Of a DNA stretch of 64,000 bases, positions 47,381 through 58,921 are shown piece by piece; position 1 is the first letter of the stretch, and each line of letters opens with the position of its first letter. The stretch spans positions 296,512 to 360,511 of the forward strand of contig JACVRA010000303.1 of the NCBI GenBank assembly GCA_019828545.1, read 5' to 3'. The position numbers and the translations under genes are program-made. Below the pieces are notes generated by a model. The model was not told the DNA's origin. It ran no database searches and was given only the letters and a program-made list of their open reading frames with translations. This DNA comes from Paracamarosporium sp. OC-R06-R3. Its lineage: Eukaryota; Ascomycota; Dothideomycetes; Pleosporales; Didymosphaeriaceae.

Positions 47381-47482
47381 TACAAATTGATTGCAGCTAT
47401 CAGCTTCGTACCCCGCCAGAAAATCTCGTGATAATATTGATTGTGGGTGGCTCTATCGCCTCATCTCTGGTAGAGCGTTTTT

Positions 47483-47532
47483 GGTGTTCCGCGTGCATTG
47501 GCTGAATCCGTGCATTGGGTGCACGGACACGG
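47483..47532 (-). repeat. Right terminal inverted repeat, 50 bp
   Basis: Exact reverse complement of the left repeat; ends GGACACGG, then TA. Confidence 0.95.
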
Positions 47533-47534
47533 TA
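47533..47534. other. TA target-site duplication, right
   Basis: TA directly after the right inverted repeat, the partner of 45421-45422. Confidence 0.85.
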
Positions 47535-48519
47535 TCACAGGCTCGCAAGTTGCCAGGCAGCGTGCCAAAAGGCACGACTGCATATCGACTTCAATACACC
47601 TCAGTCGACCTCTTTAGTAAAACGGTCCCGGTTACTGGTTTCGTCGCTTTCCCATATGCCAACCGCACGAATGGTCATCTTTTCCGGACAGTCGCATGGG
47701 CGCATAGTACCTCGAGCGTTTTCAAAGGCTGCGCGCCTTCTGCCATGCCCAGCCTGTATCAATATGGCAGCTGGTCATATCTCATTGAGAGAGGATACGC
47801 GGCTGACGCGACTAATTACGCTGGATTGGGCAACAATCGTATTGGCCATACTTAGGTCGCGCTTTCCGCTCGTGATAACGATGTCTCATATTCAGTGGCT
47901 GCTGTTCGAAAGGTGTTTGGTGCTTCGTTGACCACCGAATGGATAAGTGGTGGCCACTCCCAGGGTGGGGCCGCAATTTGGTCGCTTGCTGAGAGTCTCC
48001 GACCATGAAGCAGCTCGGCTCTCGCTAGTAGATACCTCAAAACCGTCGCTCAGGTGCCTGTCATGTTCATGAATATCACGGGTCTTGTAGCCTTCAGATC
48101 AACACAAAACTCGACTTCGGACGTGGGCGCATCCCGTGCCACAACCTCAGTCAGATTGTCAACCTCTTGGATAGTACTACGGCTGAGCAAGCCCTACGAA
48201 TAATAGGCGAGCTATCAACTGTTTGGGGTGAAGAAAAGCTGCCTGCCGGTTCTCGTCATTCAGAGCTTTGAAGACGTGTCAGTGTTACCTCAAGTAGTGG
48301 TAACAACATACAATGCGACTTGCCAAGCGGGTAGTGAGGTATATCTTCAACTATATCCTAGACTTGTTCACGACCCTGTAACTCCAGCCTCAGCATCCTT
48401 TTTTCCTCCAGTGGATGGACGATCGCTTCGACGGTGTTACGACGCGAGGTGGGTATTGGAGAGAGACTGTGAAGCCCTTCGATGCTGACAACATGTATGC
48501 ACCGGAAAACGGCGCCTAA
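47535..48519 (+). pseudogene. Secretory lipase (alpha/beta hydrolase), broken
   Basis: Begins beside the transposon and reads KLPGSVPKGTTAYRLQYTS, FVAFPYANRTNGHLFRTVAW and SWSYLIERGYAADATNYAG, all typical of fungal secretory lipases. A TAG at 47853 follows IGHT; the same frame resumes with VALSARDNDVSYSVAAV and the nucleophile motif GGHSQGG, then stops at TGA 48006. The rest lies in other frames: VLVIQSFEDVSVLPQ, SEVYLQLYPRLVHDPV, and a frameshifted end ending at TAA 48517. The N-terminal part (signal peptide and about the first 60-80 residues) is missing or lies unrecognised left of the transposon, which may have split the gene. Not functional. Confidence 0.8.
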
Positions 48520-49562
48520 TGGATAGATGGCTGCCTACCCTGCCAAGCCAGAAAATCATTTTGAAGGCGATACGTACTGCTAGAATTGGGAATAATATAA
48601 AGCGTCAGCAGTCTAAGTCATGTCGGGCAATCCAAGTCTACTTCGAGGCCCCATTCGGATTTTCTTGACACTTCTTGCGTAGTTGTTATTTAAAAACTTC
48701 ACGGTGATGCTACGCTTTGCAAACTTGCCTTCGCATACTGGGGGGCGGGGGCGGGGCGGGGGTTGTAGAAACTACGACGGAAAGCTGTGGCGTTACCTAT
48801 AAAAGTAGAGTCGTGGATATACTTCTTTTAGAGTCTCTCCGTGTATTTTTAGCTCTTTTTAGTCAACACTGCAAGCTTATTGTTAAGCTTCGAGTTGTCT
48901 CTTCGTGATAGCGAATTTTTTTTCTTGGGGCAGAACGTTGATGAGGGGTTTCACAAACTCCGCCCCCGGATTCTCAATTTACTCAGCAACTCCGGTCCCC
49001 ACTCGGTTTTACGAACAAGATTGAAATGTAGACTTATTTATTTCCTCTTGTGGTAATATAGCAGCTTCCGATGAGAATTGTCCGTTGTTTTGAATGTGTT
49101 CAGCTGTTTGGTATCAAGCCTTCGATTGTCCATGCACCTGAAAAGTCATCTAGACTGATGATCATGACAAACAGATGGGAGCAGAGCTTAGAGAATGATT
49201 GAGTTCTACTACCTTTTTCAACGGTAAGCTCGTATAATTGATGGATGTTGTGTTACACGAATGAATTCAATAGTCCAAGATCAAGCATGCACGCTGCTGG
49301 ACAGCCGTTCAGCCCGAAAGTCACAACGAATAGGTAGAGCGGAGTCAAGAGCGGAGCCTAGTTTAGAGTTCAGATCAGCGATAATCCAAGAGTTCGGACT
49401 AAACATGATCTCCCCATAGAGAAGACTCCTTGAGAGCGTGACCAAAATAGTAGGCGAGATGGTCCTCGAGGAAGATATAAAACCTCTGCATCCTCTTAGG
49501 CATCGACCACCACCAACAAACTCCTGCTCTACATATATCCCGTCTAAATCACCATAATTACA
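48520..49562. other. Intergenic, promoter of the cysteine-rich protein
   Basis: About 1 kb, AT-rich, with a G-rich tract near 48740. No coding sequence recognised. The last 80 bases are a CA/CT-rich leader. Confidence 0.5.
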
Positions 49563-50196
49563 ATGGCTCCTGCCGCAAGCCTCCTTTCCGTTGCCCTCGT
49601 GCTGTTCTCTGCAACCACGACCGCTTATGAGTTCAGATTCCGCTTCTGTACGTGTTCACACGATCTTGACTCCAACACCTGTCGTGTTTCTCTATTCGAA
49701 AACTATTTTAGCTGAATCAAATGCAGACGAGCCTAACAACGCATGCGACCACGGCACCAACCCCCGCAACATGTTCCCCTACGGCGAGCAAGGACCGTAA
49801 ATAATCCAATGACTGCGCATGAAACAAAAAATAACCTACTTACTCTATCCAGCAACGAAGCCTACTTTGGTACCTGTTACCCCTCTCCCTCAAACCTCAA
49901 ATACCAGCGCTTGGAACTCGATAGGACCTATCCCGCAGACGGGCGTGAGTTATCCCACCCCTCCTTTTCATTTCATTACTTCAACATAGATGAGAATGGA
50001 TATTAAGAGCTTTCAGCCTATATCAAGACTTACTGCAATGCTTATTGCAACGGGACTGTAAACATTCAGCAGGGTGGTTACTGTTACAGCGAACCTTCGG
50101 GTTGCACTATTGGCAGTTTGTAAGTGCAGCTCCAAGAGAACAAATGCTATGATGATGTACTACTGACTAGCTGTATACAGCATGGTGACCAAATAG
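49563..50196 (+). CDS. Small cysteine-rich secreted protein, effector-like
   Basis: Five short exons, 49563-49647, 49712-49796, 49853-49944, 50017-50119 and 50181-50196, with four introns of 64, 56, 72 and 61 bp, give 126 residues. Residues 1-21 are a signal peptide (SLLSVALVLFSATTTA). The mature part has six cysteines (40, 65, 94, 98, 110, 117) in a Tyr/Gly/Asn-rich setting (TYCNAYCNGTVNIQQGG). No known domain. After the TAG at 50194 the same frame continues for 27 coding-like codons (SNAQCEKRDAEAILNAI) to TGA at 50278, adding a seventh Cys. So the ancestor was probably about 154 residues and the TAG is a nonsense change. An earlier acceptor for intron 3 (49989) would meet a TAA instead. Size, Cys content and setting fit a secreted effector or antimicrobial; function not known. 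Confidence 0.6.
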
Positions 50197-51249
50197 TCGA
50201 ACGCACAGTGCGAAAAGAGGGACGCAGAGGCCATACTCAACGCTATAGCCTCTGGTTTTGAGGGCAGGATTGCGAGATGACGGCACCATTTCGCGAATAG
50301 GGTTGAGTCGTGGTGGTAGTGCTGGCAGATTTCCTTCAGTATATCGATTGGCAGTTGTTTAACGAGGTTACGCTCTTTTGAACGGTCAATAGGCTCATCG
50401 GTCGGGCGTGTTCGGCCGAATTAGTGAGTTTGCCATTTGAAGTCAGGCAGTTGCAGTCTTTACAGTCTCTACACCCATATAAATCTTTAATGACTGGATC
50501 AACTGGTCATTACAAGTCCAGGTTGGCAAAATAACTCTACCTTCCCCTACTCATGCTTTGGTCTACTTCTCCGTCTCTCCCACGAGAACCTCCACCGGCG
50601 TTCGAACACGCTATCAAATTCCACAAGCTTATCCATCTAATTCGTCTCACAGAAGTCCTTAGTGTATATCGACGTAGCGTTGAGAAGACATATCAGCCAT
50701 CGCAGTCGATAAGGTCGCCACTTGCCGTAATCTTGCACTAGACCCCACTCTACTTAAGAGGAGAAGAAGAGTTTCAAGTATTCGTCCTCAGTTTAAGCTT
50801 CCAGTAATCATGATTCGTTTTCGTACTGGATCTTGTGTCTCGGCTGTAGTAGCCTTGTACGGGTTGGCCTGAACGCCATCAGCAGATTCAGGACAATCGA
50901 CAGTGCTGAGAACTTGCAATAGTTGAGATTACTAAGGGTTTCGGCATCGCGATCCGCAGATCGACGAACAGCTCGTGTATCTTGGCCGCGTACGAAGAGC
51001 AGTCGCTCGTTGCGTCGCCATGCGGTATGGTGTTTGCAGAACATCTCACCTGCCTATCGCTGAACACGCAAACAAACACCATACTCACCAGCAAGCAAAA
51101 CACAAGGCTCCAGATACTTCTTCCTCAAGTGCTCAGTAGCACTGAAACAGCTCAATGAAAAAGGGTTCACGTCAGCCAGAGATAGTGCAATCTACAGTCA
51201 AAGTCAGCAAAGGAACAACCAATACAAAGATAGAGATCAAGAACTTACA
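50197..51249. other. Decayed intergenic DNA
   Basis: About 1 kb. First 84 bases are the read-through tail of the cysteine-rich protein. The rest has short frames on both strands with no support; it may hide the N-terminal part of the membrane-protein remnant that follows. Confidence 0.4.
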
Positions 51250-51791
51250 CTGGCGACACTGTCCGTCCCTAAAGCAATACAGCTGCCTTATATCTTCGGC
51301 GATACGGTTGTATTACACGCATACACTTATTGGATACACTGGGAGCGATACTGTCGGCTTGTTAGGTGCGTGGAAACTTTCTGAGTCGTATTAATCTTCC
51401 TAACTGGTGGTTCAACAGAGCTGGTTGATAAAAGCGATCTTTGAGCACACAAGTCTTTGCATCAGTCATCACAGTCTGTCTCCTAACGCTTGGGCCCTTA
51501 CTCCGTGGTCACCGTACTCTGGAGTCGTTGGTCGGAAACGTTCGCCATTTCTTGTCAATTATTAGTCGATCTTCTAGCGAAGCCGACATTGCTGGCGGTT
51601 ACTTGCACCGTAAACCTTCCGGGGAGTCGCTTAATCGTGATAGAAGAGCTCGATTCGAATTTTCCACCAAAGGTTCAGAACCAGCAACAGTCTCTAAAGC
51701 ACATACATATGAGATCGAGAGTGAAAGTCAGCTGTCCAACGCTATTGCGGTCCGACAAACTCTTTCAATTCAAGATGAGCATCATGTGTGA
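51250..51791 (+). pseudogene. Rhodopsin-domain (Pth11-like) membrane protein remnant
   Basis: Two plus-strand phrases resemble the last part of fungal seven-helix proteins with the rhodopsin-like domain: ISSAIRLYYTHTLIGYTGSD ending near 51.39 kb and VFASVITVCLLTLGPLLRGH at about 51.45 kb, the latter like the VxAxCLPTLxPL helix of that family. A hydrophilic Ser-rich tail follows to TGA at 51789. The link between the two is broken by stops, with only weak splice options, and the first helices were not found. Confidence 0.4.
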
Positions 51792-52453
51792 AGTGATATG
51801 AGCTTGCCTGTAGCCGCCATTGCTAGCAGGTTGATGGATTGATTCATGTGCATGCGCGCCTTTTTCTGACGTTGCCGTGTGTTTCTCTTTATTCTAAGTT
51901 CAATAATTATACAATAAAATCTCTGAGTACATCTTTCAAGGACAGAAAAGTCTAAAAATCAAATTATTATCTCAGACTGTACACGCAATTCCTACGTTAA
52001 GCTCGACAGTTCCCAGAGCGGATAACACATTGAAGTCGATAAGCGCTCCATCAGTCGTCTTAGGTTGAGTATGCTCGCCATGTTCCTTGACTCTTTGTGA
52101 TACGCCGCAGGTATACAGTAGCGTCCACCTCAGTTGTAGGACAAGAAGGTGCAATGCATCTAGTCGTGCAAGACACGCCAAGCCCGGGTCCCGATTGTCT
52201 GGTTTGACGTCGGGCATGTTATCTAGCCAAGGTCCTGTTCCTTATCCGAGGGCCTCTACCCTTGATTCGATGTTGTTTAACCGGTCAGCTTACCCCTCAA
52301 AATACAGACACTCCGGTCGTACAGCAGACTTGGATTGACAACCGTTCTGTCCGCATCCATCCAAGGCTGCAGAAATCGTTTGCTCCGTTTTGGCTCACAT
52401 GTACGTATTAGCTCCCTGTCTTCCGGTGACAGAATAGTTTCTATCGTGAAAAT
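51792..52453. other. Intergenic, no gene recognised
   Basis: About 0.65 kb. Short frames on both strands look random. Confidence 0.45.
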
Positions 52454-54512
52454 CTAAGCTCTAAATAAGCCAAGCTTGCATCCGTTCATGTTCTTCGCCG
52501 TCATCCTAGCAATTACCTTCCATGGTCTATCGTCCCTGCTTTCTACCTTCACAAATGACTGCGCTAAACGGGCAACAACATATGCAGACTCTCCCAACAC
52601 CTTCTCTTTCTCTAGGCAGGCTCTCTGGCCCCCTCCAAACGGTATGTATTCCCACTGTGATGGGCTAATCGTATCCCAACGTGATGACCGGAATTGTTCT
52701 GGACTTTCACCAAAAACTCGGTCGTCCCTGTGCAATGAGCTATAGCTCATCCAGATAGATGCTCCCTTAGGAACTTATATTGGCTGATCCTGATTTTTGC
52801 CTCCGCCAACTGGCAGGGTAGTGTCTCGGAGGCAGGTTCGAGATAGCACCGGGAACACTGGGTGAAGGCGGAGACCTACTTATAATTAGCTACCAATGCA
52901 TATATTATCGGAGTAAGAAGAAACGACGTACATTCTTTCAGAATGTTCTGAATAGGCTTGAATGATGATAGGTTTTGGAAGGTGAATAACTCTTCGCCAT
53001 AGTTTAGTACTTCTGTTCTAAGGTGCATCCATTCAGCTGGGTGACGAGACATGACAAGAAACCAATAAATCAGCGAAAGCTGATTTGATCGATTAATGAT
53101 CATTTTGTTTCGTCCAAAGTCGATTGGCTAGGACCATGGAAGTTCGTGATGGGTCAACAGCGTCAAGATCGGTTTGTTGAAGCGGTACCGATGAATCGCA
53201 GCTATGGGAACTGCGAGGCAGCAGATACTGCTGCCTTCGTGCAGGTTGTATTATGCCGACTGCGGGCATGCTTCATTAAGCTAATCTGATTCGAATCCAA
53301 CTCCGTCCACGATGCAAGGTTGCACAATATTCTCGAAGCAACAAGCTGCTTACATTCAAGCCTTAGACGACCTAGTCCGGGGTAATTGTTTCCCAAGCCT
53401 GGAATCTGACCATATGAAATGTATCCAAGTGGATGCGGCCACCTATACTACCAAATCCTGCAGATCCCTTCGCGCATTGGGATCCATGTTCGTCGCCGCA
53501 AATCTGATCCGGATCGGGACGAGACATGAGAAACATAGTGTTGGAAACAAGCACTGATGTCGTCTCTTGAGATGCTAACATGCCCTGGATAATCCGACTT
53601 CGAATGAAAATCATGTCCGTTGTCTGCGTTGCGAGATTTTGAACCATGGTTTGCTGTCTATAGTTTGGTTCAATATTCTCCATAGTCCCCAGCGTATAGT
53701 CTTTGAGAGACATCTTGATATAGTATTCGATATACTCGTGTGAACGTTTGACTGAATCAACGTATGCTGCCTTCGGTGCAAGATTCTTGAGATGACCTAA
53801 GAAGAATCGAAAAGACATCTTAAAGATCGCAGAGTGGAAATTCTTAATGAACTCCTCTGCAGTGGAAGGTTCTTGGCCATTGTCTTGATCTGTATTAATC
53901 CCAAGAAAGAAGTTCAGCGAGCTGTTCAAGAACTTGACCTCGATTAGCAGCGTCTACAGAGTTTTGTCTAAATCTTACAATGATATACAATAGGGGTTGG
54001 ATATCAACAGTTGTGCCATCTGTGGGTAACGTCTTCATGAATTTGTCGAATTCTCGGGCTAGTAAACCTAATTCTGAGATGTTATGTTTTGCAGAGGGTT
54101 TCATCATCTTTCGTGTTTGTAGCCAGGTTTCGCCATCAGTTGTTAGAAACTCTCGGCCACAGAAGTACTCCTTCATAGGAAGTCTCAGAGGCTGTACTCC
54201 AAAATCTCGGCCGTTAGAATTAATGACGGATATGTTCTCGGGTGCCACCGTATTAATGATGAGGTTGCTAAAGAAAGGGTCTAGCAGGTAAGTAGAACCA
54301 TATCGCTGGTGATTTCTTTTCATCATTCCCAAATTCGAACCCATTTCGGCTGCAAAGTCCATGCCGAAGAATAAGTCCCTAGACCAATGCGTCTTGCACG
54401 GGAAGCACTGATAGTAGCGCATGGCCGAGTTTCTTTCATAGCGGCGGCGGAGGACGAGAATCGCAAGCGCGATTACCGTTGCAAACAACAAGCTTACTAC
54501 GAAGGCCACCAT
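52454..54512 (-). pseudogene. Cytochrome P450, CYP52-like, broken
   Basis: Minus strand. Starts at 54512 with a membrane anchor (VVSLLFATVIALAILVL) and reads well through FGVQPLRLPMKEYF and GETWLQTRKMMKPS. A one-base frameshift near 53935 moves it to EEFIKNFHSAIFKMSFRF and the I-helix region IIQGMLASQETTSVL. About 430 bp of unmatched sequence (53.10-53.53 kb) then interrupts the gene. It resumes with SRHPAEWMHLRTEVLNYGEE, an intron, and ECLRLHPVFPV (the ExxR motif), a TAA inside the VPKG region, and the heme loop FGGGQRACLE, where Cys is kept but the usual Gly two residues on is Glu. CYP52-type enzymes hydroxylate alkanes or fatty acids. Non-functional. Confidence 0.75.
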
Positions 54513-54948
54513 AGAGTTTTGGAAGTTGATGTAGGTAATGGGACGATTTCAGTGTACGTAGGTTGGGGCAAGGTTCAATGAATGAGAGAATGGGGCGTGG
54601 TTGCCTTGGGTAGATACCACCTGTCAGCTTTCGGTTGGCTCAACCAATAAGTTAGGTTACACCTGTGATTTGTGACATAAGGGTTTTATCAGTGAGTAGA
54701 CACTGTGGATTCGATTAACATCAGCCGTGCTGACGTGACCTGGCAGATCGTCAAGGAAAATATGGCTGAACACGCTTTCAAAGGTCACAGATGCAGCGAA
54801 ACACTCTTGTGTAGGGTTCTTACAGAAAGAGATATGCACAACCAGGCGCAGTATGATGAAGCAGTGAATGTTCTTTTCGAGGCGTTGCGAGTTGGACTAC
54901 TTTTAGAGAAACATGTTCCGTGACCAGTCCTTCTGACCCACTTCAGCT
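54513..54948. other. Intergenic, no gene recognised
   Basis: About 0.4 kb. A 72-codon plus-strand frame from 54705 is weakly protein-like but unassigned. The N-terminal part of the chitinase remnant could have been here. Confidence 0.4.
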
Positions 54949-57673
54949 TTGCTGCTGCAGTAGAACCCCCCCTGGCTGGACCAGAGGATGCGAAAAACTA
55001 TCTGAAATTCCTTTGTCACGTTAGATAAAAGCTCCCAAGCGGAAAAAAACGGTGTCCATCGCCGTGCCCGCCTCGTTTTGGTACTTGAAGGCTTTTCCTA
55101 TAGATGGCATTGGAGACGTTGTCGACTACATTATTAATATGACTTATGATCTGCATAGGCAATGGGACTACGGTGATAAACACACGTCATCTGATTGCCC
55201 TAAGGGCGATTGTCTACGCAGCCATCTCAACCGAACCGAGACAGAAACTGCACTATTCATGGTTACAAAGGCTGGTGTACCTGCAAACAAGGTGTTTGTC
55301 GGACAGGCGCTGTATGGTCGAAGTTTTAAGATGACTGCCCCTGGCTGTTGGCAAGAGGGCTGCACGTTCGTCGGTCCAGTCAGTGGTGCCAAACCTGGCC
55401 GCTATACCGGTACTCCTGAATATATCTCCAACCTGAAAATCCGAGAGATCATCTCCAACAGGCAGCACAAGATACGGCAGAAACATAACCCCATTACAAG
55501 CGACATCTTAATTTATGACGACACTGAATGGATTGCATGGTCGGATGTCGCGTAGTACAATGAGCGGGCTGATTGGGTTCGCAGTCTCGGTTTTGGCGGC
55601 TTATCAGACTGGGCCATTGATCTCAACATGACGGGTCCCGGCGGCGGTAGCGGTGCATCGGACAACATTGTCTATATTTATCCTGTGCCTATACGAACCA
55701 GGATCCACTGGTGCAATGTAAACCGCCTTGTCTGGTCGTAATGCCACCATGGACATTACCTTACACCACAACCATTTCTCGGCTGGCTGGTACATAAACA
55801 CTTTCCAGAACGGCTATGACCCAGGCCTGGGCAAGCTACTCTTCCCCCTTACTAGAACATACACTGACATATACTCCTGAGTATAGTCACAGCAACCTGA
55901 ACGGACGAATGGAGTTACGTCGTCACAAACCCTGGCGGAGTCACGTCTACGGAATTTGTACAGCATGTCACCAGTAGGCAATACCCTCTTGATCTCATTT
56001 TGCTCCCCAGGAAAACATGTTACCTGTGCTAGCTATCTTGATAGCTACCACCATCACAATTCCACCTGTGTCAACAACGGAAATTCACGTTTCAAACTAT
56101 GAATGGACCGACACTAACGACCGAGACTTTGATCTGACAAGCAGTGTCCTTTTCCTTGGCATCACACTTACTCAGGGTTCCACTCTAGTCACGACAGACG
56201 GTAAAACAACCACTCCTACCGGCCTAGAGTACACTTACTCACCTGGGGCATGGCCACCACACACCAAAAAAACCGTCCAGTTCGCCGGGTGCCACTACCA
56301 CGCCAGTATCGCCACCTCCGCCACCTCCTTCTCCTACAGGCTGTAGTACATATCCGGCCGCATAACAGTGTCGTCGACAAGTGGCCCTGCCCGTAAGTCG
56401 AAACTCATGTGGAAGGTCAGAGGGGGACGCTGATGATAGATAGAACCTACCTGCACCCCGCCTTGTAAAAAGCCGGAATTGGATGACGACCACAACGACG
56501 ATAACAACGACGATGATGACGGTAGTGATAGTAATGGTATTGTTCCTCCTTGGGTGGGCGTTGACTGCACGCCTTGCATCTAGCCTCTACCATGCTGCAT
56601 CGGTTTCTGCGGCGGCGGAGGTGGCGGTGGGGGCGGGGGCGGAAATCACAACGATCCCAACGATCCCACAAAACTTTGCTCAACAAAGACGGCCGTAACA
56701 GACTGCTCCGTGGCGTGCTCGGTGAAACCGGACGGACCTACGCTTTCGACCTCGTGTTACACTACAACATGCAGTGAGACCTCGGTATGCGAGTCTGTCG
56801 GTCCGACGACGACCTCGCGCACCACCGTGTCTTGCCCGTTAGTGCTAGAGTACACTCCCTAGTTTGGAGGCCAAAATCCTGCGGAGGTACATGCCTATAT
56901 CGACGATGGTGGTTTTGGAGGGCACATCATTGAGACGAGAACCTGGACTCGAGGTGGTGGTAGCCGCTCATCGACAAAGCCGTTAGCTACGCCCACAGAA
57001 AGCCCAAGACGCCGCTAGAGCGGGGTCCCATCAAATGCTTCAACGAGGCCGACTTCCCCGGCCATGCTGACCTTCAATCTTAAGACTAGGACGATTTCTC
57101 GGAAGCTTTTAGCAATCTTAGACCCCAGATGGGCGACGACGACTCTCTCGGGCCGGATAGCCCGACTGTTAGACTGCGCCGCACCGATGGCCACGGAGTC
57201 AATTACGATTTTGCTTGCAGCTGGGTTTCCGGCTGCGAAACCACGGTTGATAAGCAGAGTTTTGGCTTCCCGCTTGGCTCGCCCAGCCTGATCACGGCGT
57301 ATCTGCTTGTTCGGGAGGTTTACACTAAATGTAAGTGGTCCCTCTTCCACCGCGGTCCCTTATACCAGTCCTTTGGACATGCAAAAACCAAAGACTAACA
57401 GTTTTCTCTCTAGGCAACAACAGAGGTGTCGGTGGCTCATGCCAGGTTGGATGCTTGCTATATACGTTTGAGGGCGGGAAAGGTGATGGGCCATCCGATC
57501 CGTGTGGGGAATTTGACTGTCGCGGGCGTGGATCGCCGTTTGATGTTCCTGAGTGCTAGACGTGTTGCAAGGGTCTTTTCCGCAATTTGGCGCTCGCTAA
57601 TAACGGCAGCACGAATACCGGCCTAAGCATTATTGATAGCGGGCTACCATTCGGCAATGGAAGTAGAGCATGA
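54949..57673 (+). pseudogene. GH18 killer-toxin-type chitinase, broken and N-truncated
   Basis: Large decayed gene of the fungal class V, subgroup C type. It begins inside the GH18 barrel with GPEDAKNYLKFL, then a TAA and a one-base slip, then VSIAVPASFWYLKAFP, INMTYDLHRQWDYG and GQALYGRSFKM. After TAG-type stops it continues with ADWVRSLGFGGLSDWAID and a Thr/Pro-rich section, then a Gly/Cys-rich linker (57 kb) and the late region HGVNYDFACSWVSGCETTV and VGGSCQVGCLLYTF, all familiar from this group. The part with the catalytic DxxDxDxE is absent. Many frameshifts. The family acts on chitin of wall or competitors and resembles yeast killer-toxin subunits. Here no product is possible. Confidence 0.75.
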
Positions 57674-58921
57674 GCGGGACGAGTGCGCTAGCTATCTGTA
57701 AAATAGGCAGATATTTCTTAAGACAGAACTAATGGCAATTTCCATCGACCCTTGGTGAAGCTTGTGAACTGTACCGCGGCCTGTCGCGCAGGCCTAATCA
57801 AGTTAGCGCACTCGCCGCCCTAGCTCAGTTGAGGCTCAGGTCACCTGGTATGCAAGGTATATACGATAGGATGGCAAAAGGTTTACCAAAACGGTAACGC
57901 CTCCGCATGACTGTGGAATGTTAGTTTTATTTAGTTGGCACTAATACTCGGCCATGAGGCCTTCCAACTATCAGACGCTAACGTGTATTTAGCTAACGTG
58001 CATTAGCTAACGTGCATTTAACGATTTTTCCGTAAAGGCAAGCAGTCACTAGTGTTACCGAGTATGAAAGTATCCTCGGCACATATAGTTTCTATCGCCT
58101 TCTAATCCAATCAATTAGCAACTCCTTCGCTCATCGACGTGATAACACGGCGGGAGTGTCTCAGGTCTCATTTTGCCAGCTCATGGAAGTGATGAATTGG
58201 TCTATGGCAGGGCAGGCGGTTTTCGCAGGTGATAATGATAAGAAGAATCTAGTGTGATATCAAACTGAAAGGAAGGAACTCATCCAGCACTCTACCTTCT
58301 GTGAAATATCTTCTTTAGTCGATGCAGTCGCCAACTATCGCCAGTGTCGGAGCATGGTCGGCGATCAGCAAGAAACTTTCCCTGCCCTAGAGCTCCCATA
58401 GCAAATAGTGGAGACGGGCAGGGCTCCTAGAAGGATTTTGTATATAGAATGCAATTCGCATAAGCGCAGAAACCCCCATCACACGTATCCGATTTCTGGG
58501 TCCTAATACTACTGTGGTTCTAGAAAATCCCTCTTCGGGGTGAGGAATTGACAGAACTTACGGCCGCAACTACATCGCTTAGGTACTGTTACTTTATTGG
58601 GAACCGTCCGGTCGCCAAGGGACAGGGATGTCTATACTCAGAATGACCGGTAGACTATTTTGGCCTTGTTCAAATCTCGCGATACGAAGTCGAGCCATAA
58701 CACGCAAACATGATGTGACGAGATGAAGACGATACAGAGCTGGAGTGATTAAGGCCTCCTGGCCAGACCCAGAGCGAAAGTAAGATCGCGGGCAAACAAT
58801 ATGTATAAAGAGAACATGCAACCCCTATTAATGTGATCCTCAGTCCCACGCAAATCTCTACTCACCGCAACGTGTCAGAGACGATTGACCACAGCTACTA
58901 TCGCCACCTGTCCTCTAAAAA
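57674..58921. other. Intergenic, repeat-bearing, no gene recognised
   Basis: About 1.25 kb, AT-rich. Holds a 15-bp tandem repeat at 57977. No coding sequence supported. The last 100 bases are the leader of the secreted protein. Confidence 0.5.
57977..58020. repeat. Three tandem copies of a 14-15-bp unit
   Basis: GCTAACGTGTATTTA followed by two near-identical copies (GCTAACGTGCATTA and GCTAACGTGCATTTA). Confidence 0.9.

Larger units (their letters stand above)
45423..47532 (+). mobile_element. Fot1/Pogo-type DNA transposon, complete ends
   Basis: A 2110-bp element bounded by perfect 50-bp inverted repeats and flanked by TA on both sides, the target duplication of the Tc1/mariner superfamily. 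The internal frame is a Pogo/Fot1-like DDE transposase. Ends are identical over all 50 positions, so the insertion is probably young, yet the transposase has eight stops. It sits directly beside a broken secretory lipase gene. Confidence 0.93.

Noticed and set aside
53286..53300. GATTCGAATCC, like a tRNA B box
   Set aside because: No A box upstream and no fold; lies in the unmatched stretch of the P450 remnant.
57813..57850. TAGCTCAGTTGA, like a tRNA A box
   Set aside because: No B box or cloverleaf within the right distance.
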